Of a stretch of 64,000 nt of DNA, positions 8,632 through 15,322 are shown piece after piece. The DNA is taken from contig NZ_BAABFV010000002.1 of assembly GCF_039541235.1 (NCBI RefSeq), positions 124,001 to 188,000 on the forward strand, given 5' to 3'. Made by a program: the position numbers and the translations under genes. Each line of letters starts with the position of its first letter. Within the stretch, counting starts at the first letter, position 1. The notes under the pieces are model-generated. The model was not told where the DNA came from, did not search any database, and was given only the letters and a program-made list of their open reading frames with translations. Source of the stretch: Kangiella marina (GTDB lineage: Bacteria; Pseudomonadota; Gammaproteobacteria; Enterobacterales; Kangiellaceae).

Positions 8632-9047
8632 TGTCGTCGAAACAAAAGGTACTATCCGTTGCAACACGAGGGCAAGGTTTGTACGAATTCACGCGTGATG
8701 CTGAGTTATGGGTGCAAGAGCAAGCAACAGACGTTGGCGTTTGTCATGTGTTTGTTAAACATACTTCGTGCAGCCTCACCATCCAAGAAAATGCTGATCC
8801 AAGTGCTAAAACTGATCTTGAAAACTGGCTCAATCGGTTGGTGCCAGAAAACGATCCTTTGTACACCCATACGATGGAAGGCCCGGATGATATGCCAGCG
8901 CATATAAAGGCTATTTTGACGAATGTCTCGTTGAGTATTCCTATTGTGAACGGCCGTTTGGCGCTTGGCACTTGGCAGGGCTTGTACCTTTGGGAACACC
9001 GCCACCATTCTAATAACCGTAAAATTATTCTTCATATTAGTGCATAA
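8631..9047 (+). CDS. yjbQ: YjbQ family protein (UPF0047)
   Basis: 138 residues. The motifs VFVKHTSCSLTIQENAD, HTMEGPDDMPAHIK and LGTWQGLYLWEHR are diagnostic for the YjbQ/UPF0047 family, a small trimeric fold with conserved His and metal-site residues. E. coli YjbQ has weak thiamine phosphate synthase activity in vitro, but the physiological role is not settled. Start at the ATG overlapping the alr stop, with a strong GAGGAGG site. The PepSY gene follows after 1 nt. Confidence 0.93.
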   Translation: MSSKQKVLSVATRGQGLYEFTRDAELWVQEQATDVGVCHVFVKHTSCSLTIQENADPSAKTDLENWLNRLVPENDPLYTHTMEGPDDMPAHIKAILTNVSLSIPIVNGRLALGTWQGLYLWEHRHHSNNRKIILHISA

Positions 9048-9048
9048 C

Positions 9049-9759
9049 ATGAAACCTGTTATCTTTTTCCGAAAATTTCACAAGTGGCTTGGATTGATCA
9101 TAGGACTGCAACTGGTCTTGTGGGTCGTTGGTGGATTCGTCATGAGTTTTTTCGATATCCAGCAAGTCCGTGGCGAACATCGAATTGCCGAGCAACCCAA
9201 AGCCGATTTATCACAACCGATTGCCGTGACGGCTATCGAGGCAATAGACATTTCAGGGTTAGTAGCGCAGCAAGTGGTATTAAAGTCCTGGCTCGGAAAG
9301 CCGACATGGTTGGTTTCTGAGGGCAAGAATCAGGCTTTGGTTAATGCGCTAACAGGTGAATTGATTTCGCCGTTGAGTGAGGCAAGTGCACGACAAGTTG
9401 CCTTAGCGGATTTCTTAGGTGATGAGCCAATTTCACAAGTGGTGCTGATTGAAGAGCCTCTAGGGGAAGTCCGTAATAAAAGTTTACCGCTGTGGCAAGT
9501 CAACTTTACGGATGAGGATGACACTCGAATTTATGTCTCGCAACAAAGTGGTGAGGTCGTCGCAAGGCGTAACGACACGTGGCGATTGTTCGATTTTTTC
9601 TGGATGCTCCACATCATGGATTATAAAAACAGAACAGATTTCAATAATCCGTTGCTTGTGATTGCGGCTATTCTGGCAACTTTCATGAGTTTGAGCGGCT
9701 TGTATTTGGTGATTAAATTAACGTTTTTTAAAACCAAACGAGCGAGGAAACGTGCCTAA
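9049..9759 (+). CDS. PepSY domain membrane protein
   Basis: 236 residues. An N-terminal helix (about 12-32, LGLIIGLQLVLWVVGGFVMS), a periplasmic part with PepSY-like sequence including an RIYVSQQSGEVVARRNDTWRLFDFFWMLHIMDY segment, and a C-terminal helix (about 200-225). The last motif resembles PepSY-associated helices of siderophore-reductase or cytochrome-type membrane proteins. Start at the ATG directly after yjbQ. Function unknown; heme or iron reduction is only a guess. A 34-residue membrane protein overlaps its end. Confidence 0.8.
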   Translation: MKPVIFFRKFHKWLGLIIGLQLVLWVVGGFVMSFFDIQQVRGEHRIAEQPKADLSQPIAVTAIEAIDISGLVAQQVVLKSWLGKPTWLVSEGKNQALVNALTGELISPLSEASARQVALADFLGDEPISQVVLIEEPLGEVRNKSLPLWQVNFTDEDDTRIYVSQQSGEVVARRNDTWRLFDFFWMLHIMDYKNRTDFNNPLLVIAAILATFMSLSGLYLVIKLTFFKTKRARKRA

Positions 9760-9856
9760 CCTGAAGCGCAAATGGAAGCCCATTGTGTTATCCATTGTCG
9801 TCATTTTAGGCCTTTTCTGGTTGATTAAGTTATTGATATTTAAGTACCTCATTTAG
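9752..9856 (+). CDS. 34-residue single-span membrane protein
   Basis: A GTG-started frame overlaps the last 8 nt of the PepSY gene, with GAGG about 4 nt before it. The product begins MPNLKRKWKP, strongly basic, then has about 20 hydrophobic residues (IVLSIVVILGLFWLIKLLIF) and ends KYLI. The positive N-terminus predicts N-in topology. The overlap, the ribosome binding site and the ideal transmembrane composition argue for a real small protein, perhaps a subunit of the PepSY protein. No family recognised. Confidence 0.65.
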   Translation: MPNLKRKWKPIVLSIVVILGLFWLIKLLIFKYLI

Positions 9857-9903
9857 TTAGACACGAATATTTACAATATTGACGATTTTGTCGTTTTAAT
9901 TAA

Positions 9904-9931
9904 CTTGTTTATCCCCTAATAACCCCCATAA
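9904..9931 (+). promoter_or_regulatory. Sigma-32 (heat shock)-like promoter of htpX
   Basis: CTTGTTT, then a 13-nt spacer, then CCCCATAA, matching the RpoH pattern CTTGAA-N13-15-CCCCAT. About 36 nt before the htpX ATG. Confidence 0.6.
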
Positions 9932-9966
9932 TTAATACAGTTAACTGATCTTATTTGGAGACTTCG

Positions 9967-10866
9967 ATGTTAAGAATTGGTTTGTTCTTATTAACCAACT
10001 TCGCCATTTTGTTATTAGCTGGAGCTGTTTTAAGTTTCTTTGGCTTCGACAGCATCATGGCGCAGAACGGCGTTGATTTAAATCTAACGGCGTTACTTAT
10101 TTGGTGTGCGGTTATTGGTTTCGCAGGTTCATTAATTTCCTTACTCGCCTCTAAGTGGATGGCGAAAAAGTTCATGCACGTCAGAATGATTGATCAGCCG
10201 CGTAATGAAACGGAACAGTGGCTGGTGAACACGGTTGAAACCTTATCAAAAGATGCGGGTGTTGGAATGCCGGAAATCGGTATTTTCCCATCGCCTCAAT
10301 CCAATGCATTCGCGACTGGTTGGAATAAAAATAACTCATTAGTCGCGGTCAGTGAAGGTTTACTACAGCGCATGAATCGTGATGAGGTTCGTGCTGTTCT
10401 GGCTCACGAACTTGGTCACGTGGCAAATGGCGATATGGTTACCTTAACCTTGATCCAAGGCGTGGTGAACACTTTCGTACTGTTCTTCTCACGAGTGATT
10501 GGTCACTTCGTAGACCGTGTTCTTCTAAAGAATGAACAAGGTCATGGCATTGGTTACTTTATTTCTGTGATGATCGCGCAAATTGTGTTGACCATTCTGG
10601 CCAGCATGGTGGTTATGTGGTTCTCGCGTCGACGGGAGTTCAGAGCGGATGAAGCGGGCGCTCAACTGGCAGGTTCAGCAGCAATGATCGGTGCTTTGGA
10701 AAAGCTTAAAGCTGAATACAATATGCCGTCGGATATGGGGGAAACCTTTACCGCGTTTGGCTTAAAGAATGGCCGTACAGGCTCTTTCCAAGAGAAGTTT
10801 GGACACTTATTCATGTCGCATCCACCATTGGATGCTCGAATTGAGGCATTGCGTAACCGCTACTAG
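9967..10866 (+). CDS. htpX: Membrane zinc protease HtpX
   Basis: M48 family metalloprotease of the inner membrane, involved in quality control of misfolded membrane proteins together with FtsH. 299 residues, as expected. Two N-terminal helices (about 5-28, 36-58), zinc motif HELGH in AVLAHELGHVANGD (about 140), two further helices (about 155-175, 190-215), and the third ligand glutamate in RREFRADEAGA. Start at the ATG preceded by GGAG. The sigma-32-like promoter upstream fits heat induction. Confidence 0.97.
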   Translation: MLRIGLFLLTNFAILLLAGAVLSFFGFDSIMAQNGVDLNLTALLIWCAVIGFAGSLISLLASKWMAKKFMHVRMIDQPRNETEQWLVNTVETLSKDAGVGMPEIGIFPSPQSNAFATGWNKNNSLVAVSEGLLQRMNRDEVRAVLAHELGHVANGDMVTLTLIQGVVNTFVLFFSRVIGHFVDRVLLKNEQGHGIGYFISVMIAQIVLTILASMVVMWFSRRREFRADEAGAQLAGSAAMIGALEKLKAEYNMPSDMGETFTAFGLKNGRTGSFQEKFGHLFMSHPPLDARIEALRNRY

Positions 10867-10884
10867 ACATTCTTAGTTAGCAGT

Positions 10885-10911
10885 AAAAACGGGGCAATAT
10901 GCCCCGTTTTT
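10885..10911. terminator. Bidirectional terminator between htpX and the DUF2799 gene
   Basis: Perfect 11-bp stem (AAAAACGGGGC and complement) with a 5-nt loop, giving U tracts on both strands for the two converging genes. Confidence 0.9.
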
Positions 10912-10927
10912 GTAGGATGTAGCGCTT

Positions 10928-11473
10928 CTAGCGGAAGCGATCAAGTAAGTTCCGGGTTCGAGTAAGGCTCGACTGAACGGAATCAATGTCGTCATCAATC
11001 TCATCAAGCTCAAGATTCAAACGCTCAATTTCCTCTTCATCGTCGATTCGGCGGATAACTTGGCGCAGTATCTCGTGCTCTTTGTGTAACTCTTCTAGCG
11101 TTATCTGTAAAGAATCGTAGCGGGCTAATAATCCATCGTAGTAACTTTGGTGGTAATCCACATAGCGTTGACTACAGCTTTGGTTGGGGTATGAACCTGA
11201 GCTTCCGCGCTGGTAACCATTGGCGCCAACACAATATTGATCAAGACCACGTTGTCTTCCCTGCTCATACTCTTCTCGATCGATGAAAACACCGTATTCC
11301 GCGCAAGATGACTCATGCTCAATCACATAATCTGAGTCTTTGCCTCGCTTTCCATCTTTAAACCCAATTTGGTACCAGTTACCGACAGCACACTCCGACT
11401 CTGATAAGGTTGAGCAGCCTGTTAGGGTCAGTGCCGCTGACAATAAGATCAGCAATAAGCGTAATTTAGTCAT
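10928..11473 (-). CDS. DUF2799 lipoprotein
   Basis: 181 residues. Lipobox LTGC at residues 17-20 after a hydrophobic signal, so a lipoprotein. The middle has the repeated pattern of DUF2799: NWYQIGFKDG, YEQGRQRGLDQYC, and YHQSYYDGL, with several cysteines. The last 60 residues are charged and heptad-like, predicting a coiled coil. Function of the family is unknown. Faces htpX with a shared terminator. Confidence 0.85.
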   Translation of the reverse strand: MTKLRLLLILLSAALTLTGCSTLSESECAVGNWYQIGFKDGKRGKDSDYVIEHESSCAEYGVFIDREEYEQGRQRGLDQYCVGANGYQRGSSGSYPNQSCSQRYVDYHQSYYDGLLARYDSLQITLEELHKEHEILRQVIRRIDDEEEIERLNLELDEIDDDIDSVQSSLTRTRNLLDRFR

Positions 11474-11566
11474 GGTTAACTCTTCATCATTGTAGTTACG
11501 TCACCAGCTCATAAAGGGGAGAGGCTTAATTTCGCCACAAAATTAGGGTATGAGCTTAAAGGATTA

Positions 11567-11572
11567 TATAAT
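11567..11572 (+). promoter_or_regulatory. -10 element of dusA
   Basis: Consensus TATAAT about 40 nt before the dusA start; no good -35 at the expected place. Confidence 0.4.
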
Positions 11573-11610
11573 AGCTCGCCATTGGTTTATATCCACAAAG
11601 AATTTTAGCA

Positions 11611-12582
11611 GTGACAAAAACGATAGACCGAAAAATTTGTATCGCACCGATGCTCGACTGGACCGATCGCCACCAGCGCCGCTTTATGCGCTGTATATCG
11701 AAGCATGCGGTGTTGTATACCGAAATGATTACTACCGGAGCCATTATTCATGGTGGTGAAGAGCGACACCTCAAATTTAATGACGAGGAGCATCCTGTTG
11801 CTGTTCAGCTGGGAGGGAGTGACCCTAACGATCTGGCTCATTGTGCAAAAGTTTGCGAAGACTATGGTTACGACGAAATTAATTTGAATGTTGGCTGCCC
11901 TAGTGACCGTGTACAAAACGGTCGTTTTGGAGCTTGCTTGATGGCAGAGCCGCAGTTAGTGGCTGACTGTATGGCAGCCATGGCGAATGTGGTGGATATT
12001 CCAGTTACTGTTAAAACTCGGATAGGCATTGATGACTTAGACGCTTATGAGCATCTCCACCACTTTATTGATACGGTGCGTCAGTCAGGCGTTAAAACGT
12101 TTATTATTCATGCACGAAAAGCGTGGCTGTCAGGCTTGAGTCCTAAGGAAAACCGTGAAATTCCACCGCTCAAATATGATGTCGCTTATCAAGTAAAAAA
12201 AGACTTTCCAGACTTAGAAATTATCGTCAACGGTGGCGTTACCACTTTGGAGCAAGTTGATGAACATATGCAGCACTTAGATGGAGCCATGATAGGGCGA
12301 GAAGCTTATCATAATCCGTATTTCTTGGCTGAAGTCGATAATCGCTTTTATGATCAAAACAATGCCATCCCAAGTCGGATTGAAGTTGCGGACGAATTTT
12401 GTAACTATGTCCAAAGCCAACTTGATCAGGACGTGTATCTTGGCCACATGACGCGACACATACTGGGGCTGTTCTATGCCCAGCCTAAAGGTAAACTATG
12501 GCGCAGACATTTAAGTGAGAATGCTTACAAGAAAGGCGCAGGTCTTGAGGTCATCGAAGAGGCGTTAACATTATTTAAATAA
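11611..12582 (+). CDS. dusA: tRNA-dihydrouridine synthase A
   Basis: FMN enzyme that reduces U20/U20a of tRNA. 323 residues (family about 330). Typical features: APMLDWTDRHQRRFMR at the start, the catalytic cysteine segment LNVGCPSDRVQNGRFGACLM, HARKAWLSGLSPKENR, and NGGV near 230. The DusA-type insertion AWLSGLSPKENR separates it from DusB and DusC. It starts with GTG and has no clear ribosome binding site. The next gene begins 35 nt downstream without a terminator between. Confidence 0.95.
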   Translation: MTKTIDRKICIAPMLDWTDRHQRRFMRCISKHAVLYTEMITTGAIIHGGEERHLKFNDEEHPVAVQLGGSDPNDLAHCAKVCEDYGYDEINLNVGCPSDRVQNGRFGACLMAEPQLVADCMAAMANVVDIPVTVKTRIGIDDLDAYEHLHHFIDTVRQSGVKTFIIHARKAWLSGLSPKENREIPPLKYDVAYQVKKDFPDLEIIVNGGVTTLEQVDEHMQHLDGAMIGREAYHNPYFLAEVDNRFYDQNNAIPSRIEVADEFCNYVQSQLDQDVYLGHMTRHILGLFYAQPKGKLWRRHLSENAYKKGAGLEVIEEALTLFK

Positions 12583-12617
12583 ATTACCACCAGAATAGAA
12601 AGAGAAAGAAGGGAATC

Positions 12618-13589
12618 ATGAAAAAAGTCATTTTTATTTTGTTGGCTTTATGCGCAGTCGTTGTGTTTGTTCTATGGTCTACAACCGCAGAAGAATCTCA
12701 ATCAGTTACTGAAAAAGTCAGCTTCTCTAAATCTGCAAAACAAATACCTGAATCCCTCGTTAAGCAGCATGGAAACAACCCCGCTAACAAGGCCGACGAA
12801 AGTAATAATCCGAAGCTTGAACTAAACTCAGCGAACCAAACGAAAGAGTTATCATGCTTCGAAAAATACAGGCAAAAACCCGAGTGGAAAGACATTGAGG
12901 CGATAGTTGGCTCTATCTACATGAGTGGTGAGGAAGCTGCAGGCGAGGGTGTTTATCAACAAATTCCATTAGACGCTGTAAAGTCCTATGCCGATGCAGG
13001 TGATGCCAACGCAATGTTTCATTTTGGTTCGGAAACCATGTGGAATTCAAGCTTTGGTTTATACTTTAATCCAATTAATCAGAACCCGGGAAATACAACC
13101 AAGGAAAGGCAGGAAAAAGCTCAACAACACAAAGTTGATTTAGAAGCTTTTCACAAGGGCGCTAATTATGCTTACAGAGCGGCTGTTCATGGAAAACTCG
13201 GTGGGATTTTGGAAGTCTCACTGGTTAGCAAGAGCGTATTGCGAAAAATGGTCCGTTCGCAACGCCAACGTGAGGATATCGAGGAGTTTTTGATTCATCG
13301 TCATGCTTACCTAAACCTCTTAGAGCAAGTTCATAAAAATGATTCTGAGCTTTTGTTGTTCTTTCAAAACGATGAAGAAATTAAAGGCGATTTAACAATG
13401 GTGTATGGCGTGGTTGGCCCTGACTCTGATACTCTTGAGAGGATTAAAACGGACATTGATGAGCGTTCGTTAAAGCTGAGAGAACGCTGGGAGTCAGATA
13501 GGCTATCTCTCGGTCTTGAACCTTATCCTGATGTCATTCCAGAGCGACTAGATTCACTTTTAGAAGAAATGAAGAACGAGTGTCGATAG
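12618..13589 (+). CDS. Exported protein of unknown function, paralogue 1
   Basis: 323 residues with an N-terminal signal or anchor helix (residues 3-22, VIFILLALCAVVVFVLW), a Ser/Asn/Lys-rich linker (25-75), then a folded part. The segment AVKSYADAGDANAMFHFGSE and AAVHGKLGGILE resembles Sel1-like alpha-helical repeats (A-x-x-G-x-x-x-A), but I cannot assign the family firmly. Two cysteines, one after the linker (CFEKY) and one at the very C-terminus, could form a disulfide. Good AAGGGAATC ribosome site. Tandem with a clear paralogue 4 nt downstream. Confidence 0.75.
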   Translation: MKKVIFILLALCAVVVFVLWSTTAEESQSVTEKVSFSKSAKQIPESLVKQHGNNPANKADESNNPKLELNSANQTKELSCFEKYRQKPEWKDIEAIVGSIYMSGEEAAGEGVYQQIPLDAVKSYADAGDANAMFHFGSETMWNSSFGLYFNPINQNPGNTTKERQEKAQQHKVDLEAFHKGANYAYRAAVHGKLGGILEVSLVSKSVLRKMVRSQRQREDIEEFLIHRHAYLNLLEQVHKNDSELLLFFQNDEEIKGDLTMVYGVVGPDSDTLERIKTDIDERSLKLRERWESDRLSLGLEPYPDVIPERLDSLLEEMKNECR

Positions 13590-13593
13590 ATTG

Positions 13594-14550
13594 ATGAAGA
13601 AGGTTGTCATGCTTCTAATACTCACGGTAACTGCATTGGTTGCTTGGAATTTTTATGGGGTTAAAGAAAATATAGCAAGTGATAACCGTCAAGAACAAAA
13701 CGAAATTGAGATTGAATTAAGCAAAGAAAAATTTTCTGACATCGTTGGTCATGAAGATGAAAAAGAAGTAAAACCTGACATAAAGCTTACGGGTAAACCA
13801 GTATTCAAGAATTCTGCAAAGTGTCATCAATGGTTTCAAGAGCATGAAAACTGGAAAGAGATAAATGATATTTTTGAATCTCTCTATATGTCGATAGAAG
13901 AGATGACCGGGGAACATTACTTTCAGCAGATGCCGTTAGAGGCTGTAAAGTCTTATGCTGACGCAGGTAATCCTGATGCTATGTTTCATTATGGTACTGA
14001 GGTGATTTGGAAAAATGGATTTGGATTCTACTTTAATGATTTGAACCGCACACAAGTTTTATCTCAACAAGAACGGCAAGAGTTAGCTAATAGTCATCAA
14101 TTGGACTTGCCCATGCTGGAGGAGGGTGCAAAGTATTTGATGGATGCAGCTGTTGCGGGAAAGCTTGGTGGTATTATTGAGCTAACCACATTGCATCATT
14201 ATATTTTAAAGCGCCAAATCGAAAGTAGTAACAACAAAGAGAGTATCAAGAATGCCATGATTCTCAGTATCGCTTATAGAAGCTTATTACAACAAGTTTT
14301 TGCAAAAGATATTGATCTTATGGAGGGGTTTTTATACTCCAATCAGTCAGATGACTTGTTAGATAAGTACAGTAAACAGTTTCCAGATACTGATTTACAG
14401 GCCGTACATACTGAAGCTAATAATATTCAGAAGCGTTTGTTTGATTATTGGAGGCAAAATAGAGAAGTGCTTGGGCTGCCTCTTTATCCTGATAGATTTC
14501 CAGCACATTTAGAGCAGCATATGAAAAATAAAAATAAAGAGTGTGGCTAG
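13594..14550 (+). CDS. Exported protein of unknown function, paralogue 2
   Basis: 318 residues, about 40 percent similar by eye to the preceding gene over the folded part: AVKSYADAGNPDAMFHYG, FGFYFNDLN, ERQE, DAAVAGKLGGIIEL and the ending LYPDRFPAHLEQH...C align directly. N-terminal helix (3-18), acidic linker, the same two cysteine positions (CHQW and the C-terminal EC). Start at the ATG four bases after the first gene; a TTG one codon earlier is possible. A local duplication that has since diverged. Confidence 0.75.
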   Translation: MKKVVMLLILTVTALVAWNFYGVKENIASDNRQEQNEIEIELSKEKFSDIVGHEDEKEVKPDIKLTGKPVFKNSAKCHQWFQEHENWKEINDIFESLYMSIEEMTGEHYFQQMPLEAVKSYADAGNPDAMFHYGTEVIWKNGFGFYFNDLNRTQVLSQQERQELANSHQLDLPMLEEGAKYLMDAAVAGKLGGIIELTTLHHYILKRQIESSNNKESIKNAMILSIAYRSLLQQVFAKDIDLMEGFLYSNQSDDLLDKYSKQFPDTDLQAVHTEANNIQKRLFDYWRQNREVLGLPLYPDRFPAHLEQHMKNKNKECG

Positions 14551-14630
14551 TTTTGCGCTGGTTATTTCTTGCACAATTACATTGTTTTAGTCTAAAGTAA
14601 AAAAGGTCTATCTTGCTTAGCGGGGGAACT

Positions 14631-15167
14631 ATGAAGTTTCTAAAGAATTTATTCATCGTTATTGTTGTATTGGCAGTCGTGTTGGTGGTGGTTGGTTTTT
14701 TCCTTCCAAAGACGTCGCATGTGGAGCGTTCCATTGTTATTGAGGCTTCACAAGATACGGTGTTCCAAGAAGTTAACAGTTTCGAGAACTATAATAACTG
14801 GTCACCGTGGTTTAAGCTGGATCCTGATGCAGAGTACACTTTTAGTGGGCCAGACTCTGGTGTTGGAGCTACCATGGCATGGGACAGTGAAAAAGCTCAG
14901 GTCGGCGTAGGCTCGCAGGAGATTGTTGAAAGCACTTATCCAAACTTTGTCAAAGCCAAGCTGTTGTTTGGTGAGGATCCAAATCCTGGTTATATTAGCT
15001 ACACCATCGAAGAACTTGGGCCAAGGCAAAGCAAGCTAACTTGGGCGTTTGACGCGGATTTTGGCAATAATATTGTTGGCCGTTATTTTGGCATGTTTAT
15101 GGATGGTATGCTTGGGCCAAAATATGAAGAGGGGCTTCAAGCGTTAAAAGAAGACATTGAAAGCTAA
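14631..15167 (+). CDS. SRPBCC (polyketide cyclase/dehydrase-like) membrane-anchored protein
   Basis: 178 residues. N-terminal helix (5-26, FIVIVVLAVVLVVVGFFL) followed by a START/SRPBCC-like domain: HVERSIVIEASQDTVFQEV, NSFENYNNWSPWF, and TWAFDADFGNNIVGRYFGMFMDGMLGPKYEEGLQALK at the C-terminus are typical of the polyketide cyclase family 2 group. These bind hydrophobic ligands; none can be named. Start at the ATG after GGGGGA. Own gene, followed by a terminator. Confidence 0.85.
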   Translation: MKFLKNLFIVIVVLAVVLVVVGFFLPKTSHVERSIVIEASQDTVFQEVNSFENYNNWSPWFKLDPDAEYTFSGPDSGVGATMAWDSEKAQVGVGSQEIVESTYPNFVKAKLLFGEDPNPGYISYTIEELGPRQSKLTWAFDADFGNNIVGRYFGMFMDGMLGPKYEEGLQALKEDIES

Positions 15168-15192
15168 ATAGTTTCCAACCATCTCACAACTC

Positions 15193-15221
15193 AAGCCTTG
15201 GCAGTCTGCCAGGGCTTTTTT
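15193..15221 (+). terminator. Terminator after the SRPBCC gene
   Basis: AAGCCTTGGCA paired with TGCCAGGGCTT (one G-T pair), then a run of T. Confidence 0.85.
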
Positions 15222-15289
15222 GTCTCTGTAACCATACTTCTAAAAGTGTATCAAAATATGTAAGACAGCCATTTCTAGGCGTCTATCTG

Positions 15290-15295
15290 TATAAT
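15290..15295 (+). promoter_or_regulatory. -10 element of the M16 protease gene
   Basis: TATAAT 28 nt before the start codon; the -35 region is poor. Confidence 0.4.
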
Positions 15296-15322
15296 GTAGC
15301 CACTATTTTGGAGGAGATTAGA

